Source: Synechococcaceae cyanobacterium
GTDB taxonomy: Bacteria > Cyanobacteriota > Cyanobacteriia > PCC-6307 > Cyanobiaceae
Assembly (NCBI GenBank): GCA_947460085.1
Contig: CANHGA010000066.1
Span: 1 to 9,477, forward strand
DNA length: 9,477 bases
Direction of reading: 5' to 3'
The notes under the pieces were generated by a model. It worked only from the letters and a program-made list of their open reading frames with translations, did not search any database and was not told where the DNA came from. Below, piece by piece: positions 1-6,157 of the stretch (position 1 is its first letter; every line of letters begins with the position of its first letter). The position numbers and the translations under genes were made by a program.

Positions 1-95
1 ACGGTTTTCTTTGTGATGCCCGCTCCGATTACAACGCCGAAGCTGCCGCCCTGGGTTGGCACGACATGCTTGCCCTGTTCGCCAAGGCCCTCTAG
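1..95 (+). CDS. Dienelactone hydrolase family protein, 3' end only
   Basis: The first two bases are the end of a split codon. From base 3 the frame reads GFLCDARSDYNAEAAALGWH and continues about ten more residues to the TAG at 93-95. This matches the C-terminal segment of dienelactone hydrolases (carboxymethylenebutenolidase family, alpha/beta-hydrolases), which typically read HGF-x-C-D, then Y-N or Y-H, an Ala-rich helix with a W, and a terminal L-x-x-F helix. The split codon ends in AC, so it could be CAC, the catalytic His of the Cys-Asp-His triad that precedes GF in the family. The missing first base is outside the window. The nucleophile and most of the protein are not visible, so the substrate cannot be inferred; many bacterial members are uncharacterised cytosolic hydrolases. 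The gene converges on infC with a 20-bp gap. Confidence 0.75.
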   Translation, partial: GFLCDARSDYNAEAAALGWHDMLALFAKAL

Positions 96-99
96 CTGT

Positions 100-109
100 T
101 CTCTAGAGA
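100..109. repeat. 10-bp perfect palindrome between convergent stop codons
   Basis: TCTCTAGAGA at 100-109 is a perfect palindrome in the short gap between the dienelactone hydrolase stop (93-95) and the infC stop (116-118). A second, overlapping inverted repeat, AGAG-TT-CTCT, lies at 107-116. The arms are short and AT-containing and there is no clear T-run after them, so this is at best a weak bidirectional terminator. Confidence 0.3.
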
Positions 110-115
110 GTTCTC

Positions 116-700
116 TTAAGCCGCAGTCTCCTTGGCGGCACCCTTGGGCGAAGCCGCCTTACGGGGGCTCAAGAACATGATCATGTTGCGGCCTTCCCGC
201 TTGGGATGCTGCTGGATGTCGGCGTTCTCTTCGAGGTCCTTGGCCATTCGCATCAGCAGGACTTCGGCCAGGGCCGTGTGCTGGATTTCCCGGCCGCGGA
301 AGATCACGGTGCACTTCACCTTGTCGCCGTCCTTGAGGAAGCGAACGGCCTGACCAATCCGCACCTGGTAGTCGTGGGAATCGATCTTGTAGCGCATCTT
401 GACTTCCTTCACCTCCGTTTGGTGCGACTTCTTCTTGGCCTCCTTGGCCTTTTTTTCCTGCTCAAACTTGTACTTGCCGTAATCCATGATCCGGCAGACC
501 GGTGGATCGGCTTTTTCGCTGACCAGCACCAAATCCAGTTCCCGGTCCTTGGCCACCTCAAGAGCGGCTTCCCGCGTGATCACCCCCAGTTGGCTGCCGT
601 CGGCATCCACCACCCGCAGGTTGGGGTAGCTGATCCGGTCGTTGATGTTGGGCAGCTCCCGCACGGGAGCCCGGCGGTCAAAACGGGGACGAGGAGGCAT
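116..700 (-). CDS. infC: Translation initiation factor IF-3
   Basis: A 194-residue IF-3, the usual length for cyanobacteria apart from an Ala/Lys-rich tail of about 14 residues. IF-3 binds the 30S subunit, prevents premature 50S joining and checks the initiator tRNA and start codon. The IF3-N domain opens with NINDRI (residues 18-23) and contains VSEKADPPVCRIMDYGK. A Lys-rich helical linker follows (FEQEKKAKEAKKKSHQTEVK). The IF3-C domain carries KMRYKID, VRFLKDGDKVKCTVIFRGRE and PKREGRNMIMFLSPRK. The start is the ATG at 698-700. An in-frame TGA (701-703) sits immediately upstream, so no longer protein is possible. The start is ATG, not the rare AUU used for autoregulation in E. coli, and no strong Shine-Dalgarno is visible. 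It lies 43 nt after miaA on the same strand, so a miaA-infC transcript is likely. Confidence 0.97.
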   Translation of the reverse strand: MPPRPRFDRRAPVRELPNINDRISYPNLRVVDADGSQLGVITREAALEVAKDRELDLVLVSEKADPPVCRIMDYGKYKFEQEKKAKEAKKKSHQTEVKEVKMRYKIDSHDYQVRIGQAVRFLKDGDKVKCTVIFRGREIQHTALAEVLLMRMAKDLEENADIQQHPKREGRNMIMFLSPRKAASPKGAAKETAA

Positions 701-743
701 TCAGGGGGGCGAAGGTTGGCTGGTTGCGCCGATTGGCAACGCT

Positions 744-1652
744 TCACCCTAGAACGCGCGCCAACTCTTGCAAGCATTGGGCGCACTGCTGTGCCGGATC
801 TGAGCCCCCAATCCAAATGGGTTGGTGCTGGCGGCGAAACCAGGTGCGCTGGCGTTTGGCGAATTGACAGGTGCGTTGGGTGGTGATCTCAATGGCGGTT
901 TGTTCGCTGAGATCGCCTGCCAGCACTTGCTTGGCTTCGCCATAGCCAATCGTCTGGAGCAGGGGCAGATCGGCGCCGTAGCGCTGGATCAGGGCCTGGG
1001 TTTCGGCGACCAGGCCATCGCGGTAGAGGGCCAGGGTGCGTTCGGTGATCCGCTGGCGGCCATTGCTTGGATTGAGCCCGAGCTCAACAACGCGCCACGG
1101 CGGCGGGCTGTGGTGCTGCTGGCTGGTGAGGCTTTGGCCCGTGGCATAGATCACCTCCAGGGCCCGCTGGGTGCGCACGGAATCGGCGGCGCCGATCCGG
1201 GCGGCGGCAATGGGGTCGGCCTGGGCCAGCAATTGGTGGCAGGTGGCCTGGCCTAGCTCTGCCAGCTGGGATCTCAGCTCTGGCTGGGGCGGTACGGCTG
1301 GCGGTTGCATGCCCTGGGTGAGCCCCTTGATGTAGAGCCCGCTGCCGCCGGCCAGCAGCGCCATGCCGCGCCGTTGGTGTTCCGCTGCGATGGCGGGTTC
1401 GGCGATGGCCCTGAATTCCTGGAGGTTGATCGGGTTGTTGGGTTCGCGTAGATCGAGCAGTTCATGGCGCACCTCGGCCCGCTGGGCCGGACTTGGCTTG
1501 GCGGTGCCCACATCCATGTGTAAGTAGAGCTGGCGTGAATCCACGTTCAGCACCGCCAGATCGAGGGCCTTGGCCAGTTCGATCGCCAGGGCCGTTTTGC
1601 CGCTGGCGGTCGGCCCGAGCAGCACGATCGTGAGGGGTTGGGGCTGGTCCAT
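744..1652 (-). CDS. miaA: tRNA dimethylallyltransferase (tRNA A37 prenyltransferase)
   Basis: A 302-residue MiaA, a normal family length. The enzyme moves a dimethylallyl group from DMAPP to N6 of adenosine 37 in tRNAs that read U-starting codons, which supports reading accuracy. The P-loop GPTASGKT is at residues 13-20. It is followed by VDSRQLYLHMDVGTAKP with the conserved Asp near residue 38, then HELLDL, GGSGLYIKGL, the C-terminal QTIGYGEAKQVLAG segment and the tRNA-binding FAKRQRTWFRRQ. I chose the ATG at 1650-1652, shortly before the P-loop. The frame stays open for 35 more codons to 1757, but that extension has no MiaA similarity and would use up the gap to gyrB. It is transcribed away from gyrB and is probably the first gene of a miaA-infC operon. 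With partial tsaE at the window edge, it is the second enzyme here that acts on tRNA position 37. Confidence 0.96.
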   Translation of the reverse strand: MDQPQPLTIVLLGPTASGKTALAIELAKALDLAVLNVDSRQLYLHMDVGTAKPSPAQRAEVRHELLDLREPNNPINLQEFRAIAEPAIAAEHQRRGMALLAGGSGLYIKGLTQGMQPPAVPPQPELRSQLAELGQATCHQLLAQADPIAAARIGAADSVRTQRALEVIYATGQSLTSQQHHSPPPWRVVELGLNPSNGRQRITERTLALYRDGLVAETQALIQRYGADLPLLQTIGYGEAKQVLAGDLSEQTAIEITTQRTCQFAKRQRTWFRRQHQPIWIGGSDPAQQCAQCLQELARVLG

Positions 1653-1822
1653 TCCGGCCACAATGGCAAGCGATGCGCTCACCGGTTCTCGGTGGTAAAT
1701 TGCCCTTTGGAGAAGGGTTTTTCGACCACTCTCGCCATTCTCGCCCCGGGATTTCACCCTCCTGTGCCTAGCTCGCCAGTGATGAAACCACCTGTGCTGA
1801 TCCTCTGGGGATTTCTTCCTGC
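1653..1822. promoter_or_regulatory. Divergent intergenic region between miaA and gyrB
   Basis: These 170 bp separate two divergent start codons and must hold at least one promoter for each gene. No good paired -35/-10 is visible on either strand. The best -10-like match on the plus strand is TAAATT at 1696-1701, preceded by TGG, with no recognisable -35; it would give gyrB a leader of over 100 nt. Neither gene has an obvious Shine-Dalgarno; the bases before the gyrB ATG are pyrimidine-rich. The hairpin with a T-run at 1703-1722 lies in this gap. Confidence 0.5.
1703..1722 (+). terminator. Small hairpin followed by T5 in the gyrB leader region
   Basis: CCCTT (1703-1707) pairs with AAGGG (1713-1717) around a five-base loop, TGGAG. 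A G-U pair could extend the stem by one. TTTTT follows directly at 1718-1722. The geometry is that of a minimal intrinsic terminator on the plus strand, but the stem is short. It could stop transcription antisense to miaA, or act as an attenuator if the gyrB promoter lies upstream. It could also be chance. Confidence 0.3.
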
Positions 1823-3808
1823 ATGAGTCCCGAAACCCAATCGTCTAGCAACCAATCCTCTAGCAAGGTTCAGGCCGCCTACGGCGCCGAGCAAATCCAG
1901 GTTCTCGAAGGGCTGGAGCCCGTTCGCAAGCGCCCGGGGATGTACATCGGCACCACCGGTCCCCGGGGTCTGCACCACCTGGTGTATGAGGTGGTCGACA
2001 ACTCCGTTGACGAAGCGCTGGCAGGCCACTGCGACCAGATCCTGGTCGTGCTCAACGACGATGGCTCCTGCGCGGTCACCGACAACGGCCGGGGCATTCC
2101 CACCGATATTCACCCCCGCACCGGCAAGAGCGCCCTGGAAACGGTGCTCACCGTGCTCCACGCCGGTGGCAAGTTTGGCGCCGGTGGTTACAAGGTTTCC
2201 GGTGGCCTGCACGGGGTTGGTGTGTCCGTGGTCAACGCCCTCAGTGAGTGGGTGGAGGTCACGGTGCATCGCCAAGACCAGATCCACACCCAGCGGTTTG
2301 AGCGTGGGGCGCCGATTGGCATTTTGGCATCGGCCCCTGCTGAGCAGGGCCGCACGGGCACGTCCATTTGCTTTAAGCCCGATATCGAGATTTTCTCGAC
2401 CGGGATTGCGTTCGATTTCCAAACCCTGTCCTCGCGCCTGAGGGAGCTCGCCTACCTCAATGGTGGGGTGAAAATCGTTTTCCGGGACGAGCGGGCCAGC
2501 GCCCGCGGGGCCGATGGTGAGCCCCACGAAGAGATCTACCTCTACGAAGGCGGAATCAAGGAATACGTGGAGTACATGAATGCGGGGAAAGACCCGCTTC
2601 ATGCCGACATCATCTATGTGAACGCCGAGAAAGAAGGCGTTCAGGTGGAAGCAGCCCTGCAGTGGTGCGTGGACGCCTACTCCGACAGCATTCTGGGCTT
2701 TGCCAACAACATCCGCACCGTGGATGGCGGCACCCACATTGAGGGTCTGAAGGCGGTGCTCACCCGCACCCTCAATACGTTTGCCAAAAAGCGGGGCAAG
2801 CGCAAAGACGCCGATGGCAATTTGGCCGGCGAAAACATCCGTGAGGGTCTAACCGCGGTGCTGTCGGTGAAGGTGCCCGACCCTGAATTTGAGGGTCAGA
2901 CCAAAACCAAGCTCGGCAATACCGAGGTGCGCGGCATCGTCGACACCCTGGTGGGTGAGGCGCTGGCCGTCTACCTCGAATTCAATCCCGGCGTGATTGA
3001 TTTGATCTTGGAGAAGGCCATCCAGGCCTTCAATGCGGCTGAAGCGGCCCGCCGGGCCCGGGAGCTGGTGCGCCGTAAGAGTGTGCTGGAAAGCTCCACC
3101 TTGCCCGGCAAGCTTGCCGATTGTTCATCCCGCGATCCCAGCGAATCCGAGATCTACATCGTGGAAGGGGATTCCGCTGGCGGTTCGGCCAAGCAGGGCC
3201 GGGATCGGCGTTTTCAGGCCATCCTGCCCCTGCGAGGCAAGATTCTCAACATCGAGAAAACCGACGACGCCAAGATCTACAAAAACACCGAAATCCAGGC
3301 CTTGATTACGGCCCTTGGCCTTGGCATTCGGGGCGAAGAATTCGAAGAGAAGAATCTTCGTTATCACCGGATCGTCATCATGACTGACGCCGACGTGGAC
3401 GGCGCCCACATTCGCACCCTCATCCTCACCTTCTTCTTCCGCTATCAGAAGGCGCTGGTGGAAGGCGGCTACATCTATATCGCTTGTCCTCCGCTCTACA
3501 AGGTGGAGCGCGGCAAAAATCACACCTATTGCTACAACGAAGGCGACCTCAAGAAGACGATCGAAGGCTTTGGCGAGAAGGCCAATTACACAATCCAGCG
3601 CTTTAAGGGCCTCGGTGAAATGATGCCCAAGCAGCTCTGGGAAACCACCATGGATCCCACCACGCGGATGATGAAGCGGGTGGAGATTGAAGATGCCCTC
3701 GAGGCCGATCGCATCTTCACGATCTTGATGGGCGACAAGGTGGCGCCGCGCCGGGAATTCATCGAGACCCATAGCGCTTCGCTGGATCTTGCCCAGTTGG
3801 ATATTTGA
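1823..3808 (+). CDS. gyrB: DNA gyrase subunit B
   Basis: A 661-residue GyrB, the ATPase half of the A2B2 enzyme that introduces negative supercoils. The GHKL ATPase domain has EVVDNSVDEA with the general-base Glu56 and Mg-binding Asn60, then VTDNGRGIP with the adenine-contacting Asp86, and the ATP-lid glycines in HAGGKFGAGG and GGLHGVGVS. The TOPRIM domain has EGDSAGGSAKQGRDR with Glu448 and the metal-binding DADVDGAH at residues 522-529. The C-terminal GyrA-contact segment ends in REFIETH and LDLAQLDI. The protein lacks the large insertion that makes E. coli GyrB about 800 residues, as expected outside gammaproteobacteria. LEGLEPVRKRPGMYIG and QTKTKLGN fit gyrase, and no parE-parC context is visible. 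The start is the ATG at 1823; the Ser-rich residues 5-15 come from a 15-bp tandem duplication. The stop TGA overlaps the start of the next gene. Confidence 0.97.
   Translation: MSPETQSSSNQSSSKVQAAYGAEQIQVLEGLEPVRKRPGMYIGTTGPRGLHHLVYEVVDNSVDEALAGHCDQILVVLNDDGSCAVTDNGRGIPTDIHPRTGKSALETVLTVLHAGGKFGAGGYKVSGGLHGVGVSVVNALSEWVEVTVHRQDQIHTQRFERGAPIGILASAPAEQGRTGTSICFKPDIEIFSTGIAFDFQTLSSRLRELAYLNGGVKIVFRDERASARGADGEPHEEIYLYEGGIKEYVEYMNAGKDPLHADIIYVNAEKEGVQVEAALQWCVDAYSDSILGFANNIRTVDGGTHIEGLKAVLTRTLNTFAKKRGKRKDADGNLAGENIREGLTAVLSVKVPDPEFEGQTKTKLGNTEVRGIVDTLVGEALAVYLEFNPGVIDLILEKAIQAFNAAEAARRARELVRRKSVLESSTLPGKLADCSSRDPSESEIYIVEGDSAGGSAKQGRDRRFQAILPLRGKILNIEKTDDAKIYKNTEIQALITALGLGIRGEEFEEKNLRYHRIVIMTDADVDGAHIRTLILTFFFRYQKALVEGGYIYIACPPLYKVERGKNHTYCYNEGDLKKTIEGFGEKANYTIQRFKGLGEMMPKQLWETTMDPTTRMMKRVEIEDALEADRIFTILMGDKVAPRREFIETHSASLDLAQLDI
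1837..1866 (+). repeat. 15-bp tandem duplication in the 5' end of gyrB
   Basis: CCAATCGTCTAGCAA at 1837-1851 is followed directly by CCAATCCTCTAGCAA at 1852-1866, with a single mismatch at position 7. The copy number is two. It stays in frame and gives the N-terminal Ser-rich stretch QSSSNQSSSK ahead of the first conserved block (KVQAAYGAEQIQVLEGLE). Confidence 0.85.
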
Positions 3809-4122
3809 AGCCCATTCCCCTCTGGCGCTGGGCGGCCCTGTTGGGCCTCGCCCTTGTGGCCCCTGCCGGCCTGCCCGCCGGTGGGGCCGATCGCCGTTCG
3901 CCTGAGGTGCGGCGCCGCGCGTCGGCCCGGGAACCGGTGCTGACCGCTAGCGCTTTCCAGCTGCGTTGTGCCCCCCAGCACCAGGCCCCGGCCCTGCTGG
4001 CGGTTGGTTCGGATTCACCGCTTCGGGTGTTGCGGAGCTGGTGGGAACCCAATGGCCAGCGCTGGCTCCTGGTGGAGGGGGCTGGGCCAGAGGGTTCAAG
4101 GCGCGGTTGGTTGGCGGGCTAG
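3805..4122 (+). CDS. Small predicted exported SH3-like protein
   Basis: A 105-residue hypothetical protein. The N-terminus is a plausible signal peptide: basic residues (MKPIPLWRW), a hydrophobic core (AALLGLALVAPAGL), then small residues (PAGGA) before the Arg-rich DRRSPEVRRRA. The rest resembles a bacterial SH3-like domain: a single strand with one Cys (FQLRCAP), the turn LLAVGSDSPLRVLRSWW, then QRWLLVEG and RRGWL near the end. Such domains occur in periplasmic proteins and often bind peptides or cell-wall material; no specific function can be claimed. The start is inferred as TTG at 3805-3807, sharing four bases (TTGA) with the gyrB stop at 3806-3808. This start is needed to include the whole signal peptide and suggests translation coupled to gyrB. 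The stop TAG at 4120-4122 overlaps the stop of the convergent peroxidase gene. A real gene is likely because the layout is tight and the protein is domain-like. Confidence 0.7.
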   Translation: MKPIPLWRWAALLGLALVAPAGLPAGGADRRSPEVRRRASAREPVLTASAFQLRCAPQHQAPALLAVGSDSPLRVLRSWWEPNGQRWLLVEGAGPEGSRRGWLAG

Positions 4123-4598
4123 GCGGCGATCGCAGCTTCAATCGCTGCGGTGAGTTCGGCGGAATCGGGTTCCACGTTGCTCTTGTAGCGGGCGATCACG
4201 CTGCCATCTTTGGCTACCAGGAACTTCTCGAAGTTCCAGGCCACATCACCGGCGGGTTCGGCTTGGGTGAGGGTGTCGTAGGGGGCCGTTTTGCTGCCGG
4301 TGGCATGCACCTTGTCGAACAGGGTGAAGTTGGCTCCGTAGGTGGTGGAGCAGAACTCCTGGATTTCGCTGAGGGTGCCGGGTTCCTGGGCGCCGAAATC
4401 GTTGCAGGGGAAGCCCAAGACGGCCAAGCCTTGGGGGCCATAGGTGTCTTGCAGGGTTTGCAGGCCCGCGTATTGGCGGGTAAAGCCGCAGCGGCTGGCC
4501 ACATTCACGATCAGCAGCACCTGGCCAGCCCACTCGCCAAGGCGGCGCTCCGCACCCTGGGCATCACGCACCACCACATCGCTCACATTGATGGCCAT
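4119..4598 (-). CDS. Glutathione peroxidase family protein, Cys type (thioredoxin-dependent peroxidase likely)
   Basis: A 159-residue thioredoxin-fold peroxidase that reduces hydrogen peroxide and lipid or organic hydroperoxides. The peroxidatic residue is Cys37 in VNVASRCGFT; there is no in-frame TGA for selenocysteine. The rest of the catalytic tetrad is visible as Gln71 in NDFGAQEPG and Trp121-Asn122 in WNFEKF. Cys65 (GFPCN) and Cys83 (EFCSTTYGANFTLFDKV) sit where plant and many bacterial homologues keep a structural and a resolving Cys. Those homologues use thioredoxin, not glutathione, so the GPX name may mislead. No signal peptide is visible, so a cytosolic location is expected. The start is the ATG at 4596-4598, just before the family's usual N-terminus; the frame stays open for 34 more codons that lack similarity. 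It is divergent from mgtE and convergent with the SH3-like gene, sharing a CTAG that gives both stops. Confidence 0.93.
   Translation of the reverse strand: MAINVSDVVVRDAQGAERRLGEWAGQVLLIVNVASRCGFTRQYAGLQTLQDTYGPQGLAVLGFPCNDFGAQEPGTLSEIQEFCSTTYGANFTLFDKVHATGSKTAPYDTLTQAEPAGDVAWNFEKFLVAKDGSVIARYKSNVEPDSAELTAAIEAAIAA
4126..4133. repeat. Single HIP1 palindrome GCGATCGC
   Basis: GCGATCGC, the core of the cyanobacterial HIP1 element, occurs at 4126-4133 inside the 3' end of the peroxidase gene. I found no other complete copy in the window. HIP1 is abundant in many freshwater cyanobacteria but rare in marine picocyanobacteria, so one copy agrees with a picocyanobacterial origin but does not prove it. 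Confidence 0.6.
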
Positions 4599-4687
4599 GG
4601 TTGTTGGGGTTGGCGCACAGGCGCCGCAGATGGAATTTGACCTTAGCCATGGCTCCATAAACTCTGGGTTGCCGAAGCACCAGGCCA
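4599..4687. promoter_or_regulatory. Divergent promoter region between the peroxidase gene and mgtE
   Basis: These 89 bp separate two divergent start codons. On the plus strand a -10-like CATAAA at 4656-4661 matches four of six consensus bases and would give mgtE a leader of about 20 nt. A perfect-looking TTGACC lies at 4637-4642, but the spacer to that -10 is only 13 nt, so they do not form a standard sigma-70 pair. No convincing -10 is seen on the minus strand. No M-box-like Mg2+ riboswitch fits in so short a leader. Confidence 0.4.
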
Positions 4688-6070
4688 ATGAGCGAGGCAA
4701 ACGGGGTGCTGGTGGCCGAAGTGGTGGCTAAGCAGTTGGAAGCGCTGCTGGAAGTGGGCAACTACGACGGGGCCAAGTTGTTGCTCCAGCCCGTGCAGGA
4801 GGTGGATACCGCCGAAGCGATTGGCAGCTTGCCCCGCATCCTCCAGGCCCTGGCCTTTCGTCTGCTCCCCAAGGACGAGGCGATTGAGGTCTACGAATAC
4901 CTGGAGCCCTCCGTGCAGCAAAGCCTGCTGGAGCGGCTGCGATCGAGCGAGGTGCTGGAGCTGGTGGAAGAGATGTCACCCGACGATCGGGTACGCCTCT
5001 TTGATGAATTGCCCGCCAAGGTGGTGCGCCGGCTTTTGGCGGAGCTGAGTCCGGCGGAACGGCGGGTTACCGCCCAACTCCTTGGTTACGAGAGCGAGAC
5101 GGCCGGTCGCCTGATGACCACCGAGTTCATTGACCTCAAGGAATTCCAAACGGCAGCCCAGGCCCTGGCGATCGTGCGCCGCCGCGCCCGGGACACGGAA
5201 ACCGTTTACAGCCTCTACGTGACCGATGGCTCCCGCCATCTCACCGGGATTCTGTCGCTGCGGGATTTGGTGGTGGCCGACCCCGATGAGCGCATCGGCG
5301 AGGTGATGACCCGGGAGGTGGTGAGTGTGTCCACCGAAACGGATCAAGAGGAGGTGGCCCGGGCGATTCAGCGCTACGACTTCCTGGCCGTGCCGGTGGT
5401 GGATCGGGAGCAGCGCCTGGTGGGGATCGTCACGGTGGACGACGTGATCGACGTGATCGAGCAGGAGGCCACCCGCGATCTCTATGCCGCAGGGGCGGTG
5501 CAGGCCGGCGATGACGACGACTATTTCCAAAGCAACCTGTTCACCGTGGCCCGGCGCCGGGTGGTTTGGCTGGCGGTGCTGTTGATTGCCAACAGCGGCA
5601 CGGCGGCCGTGATTGCTGCCCAAGACCACGTGCTCAAGGAGGTGGTGCTGCTCGCCGCCTTTATTCCGCTGTTAATTGGCACCGGCGGCAACGTGGGTGC
5701 CCAGAGCTCCACGGTGGTGATTCGCGGCTTGAGCACCCAGCGCATCCAGGCGATGGGGAGCTGGAAGGCGATTTGGCGGGAATCGGTGGCCGGAGCCCTC
5801 TTGGGTCTGTTGATGGTGTTGGTGGTGGTCCCTTGGGCCAGTTATGTGTCCCAAAGCTGGATTGTGGCTGGGGCGGCGGGGATCAGCCTGGTGGCGATCA
5901 CCACCCTGGCGGCCACGGCCGGGGCGGCCTTGCCCCTGCTCTTCGATCGGATTGGCCTAGATCCGGCCCTGATGTCGGCCCCGTTCATCGCCACCGCCAC
6001 GGATGTGGCCGGGGTGTTCATCTACCTGCAAACGGCCAGCTGGCTACTGGTGAAGTTCTCCCCCGGCTAG
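4688..6070 (+). CDS. mgtE: MgtE-type magnesium channel/transporter
   Basis: A 460-residue MgtE, a homodimeric inner-membrane Mg2+ channel gated by cytosolic Mg2+. Domain order is classic. An all-helical MgtE N domain covers about residues 1-130 and includes LEYLEPS-like repeats (VYEYLEPSVQQSLLERL). Two CBS domains follow: about 135-195 (GRLMTTEFIDL to GILSLRDLVV) and 200-260 (VMTREVVSV to GIVTVDDVIDVIEQEA). An acidic linker (AGDDDDYF) leads to five predicted membrane segments from about residue 285. The pore-lining motif GTGGNVGAQSS is at 331-341. The last segments carry LDPALMSAPF (Asp425) and ATATDVAGVF with Asp439, at the place of the selectivity-site Asp of characterised MgtE. The N and CBS domains are rich in Asp/Glu, as needed for Mg2+ sensing. 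The start is the ATG at 4688 with no clear Shine-Dalgarno. It is transcribed alone, divergent from the peroxidase. Confidence 0.95.
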   Translation: MSEANGVLVAEVVAKQLEALLEVGNYDGAKLLLQPVQEVDTAEAIGSLPRILQALAFRLLPKDEAIEVYEYLEPSVQQSLLERLRSSEVLELVEEMSPDDRVRLFDELPAKVVRRLLAELSPAERRVTAQLLGYESETAGRLMTTEFIDLKEFQTAAQALAIVRRRARDTETVYSLYVTDGSRHLTGILSLRDLVVADPDERIGEVMTREVVSVSTETDQEEVARAIQRYDFLAVPVVDREQRLVGIVTVDDVIDVIEQEATRDLYAAGAVQAGDDDDYFQSNLFTVARRRVVWLAVLLIANSGTAAVIAAQDHVLKEVVLLAAFIPLLIGTGGNVGAQSSTVVIRGLSTQRIQAMGSWKAIWRESVAGALLGLLMVLVVVPWASYVSQSWIVAGAAGISLVAITTLAATAGAALPLLFDRIGLDPALMSAPFIATATDVAGVFIYLQTASWLLVKFSPG

Positions 6071-6092
6071 GGCGCCGGCTGGACGGCCGGGG
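6061..6092 (+). terminator. Possible GC-rich terminator at the end of mgtE
   Basis: CCCCGGC (6061-6067, including the last mgtE codons) can pair with GCCGGGG (6086-6092). The 18-base loop contains further self-complementary GC (GGCGCC). No T-run follows, so intrinsic termination is uncertain. An alternative small stem, GGAC/GTCC (6081-6084 with 6092-6095), competes with it. Confidence 0.3.
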
Positions 6093-6107
6093 TCCTAGAT
6101 GAGAGGA

Positions 6108-6147
6108 CTTCACACTTCTTCAGGTTAGGCTTCACACATCTTCAAGG
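6108..6147 (+). promoter_or_regulatory. Phased TTCA direct-repeat array upstream of the sigma factor gene
   Basis: CTTCACACTTCTTCAGG (6108-6124) and CTTCACACATCTTCAAGG (6130-6147) are near-identical direct repeats 22 bp apart. Each contains two TTCA cores 10 bp apart, so four TTCA motifs start at 6109, 6119, 6131 and 6141. Spacing close to one helical turn is typical of sites bound by tandem OmpR/PhoB-class response regulators. The unit is loosely like, but not the same as, the cyanobacterial HLR1 element bound by RpaB (TTTACA-type repeats, 10 bp apart). The array ends ten bases before the sigma gene's start codon. The trailing AAGGG (6144-6148) may also serve as a weak ribosome binding site. 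Operator function is inference. Confidence 0.5.
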
Positions 6148-6157
6148 GCATGGCTCC

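Noticed and set aside
723..740. Inverted repeat GTTGC/GCAAC between miaA and infC
   Set aside because: It has a five-base stem with an eight-base loop, or six pairs with a bulge, and no T-run on either strand. It is too weak to call an attenuator or terminator.
1653..1757. 35-residue N-terminal extension of MiaA on the minus strand
   Set aside because: The extension has no MiaA-like residues, the P-loop already sits 12 residues after the chosen ATG, and 302 residues is the normal family length.
1754..2737. Long open frame (327 codons) antisense to gyrB
   Set aside because: It lies fully opposite conserved GyrB sequence. Its product is His/Gly/Val-rich, as expected from the complement of GC-rich codons, and shows no recognisable domain.
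3125..3772. Open frame of 215 codons antisense to the gyrB TOPRIM region
   Set aside because: It is a shadow frame opposite the most conserved part of GyrB, with no domain and no independent start signal.
4637..4661. TTGACC with CATAAA as a sigma-70 promoter for mgtE
   Set aside because: The spacer is only 13 nt, too short for a normal pair. Only the -10-like element is kept as a weak possibility.
4599..4700. 34-residue upstream extension of the peroxidase
   Set aside because: It would cover the whole divergent promoter region and run into mgtE, and it is not a convincing signal peptide.
6150..6152. ATG just upstream of the sigma gene GTG start
   Set aside because: It is in a different frame from the sigma protein and opens no recognisable product.
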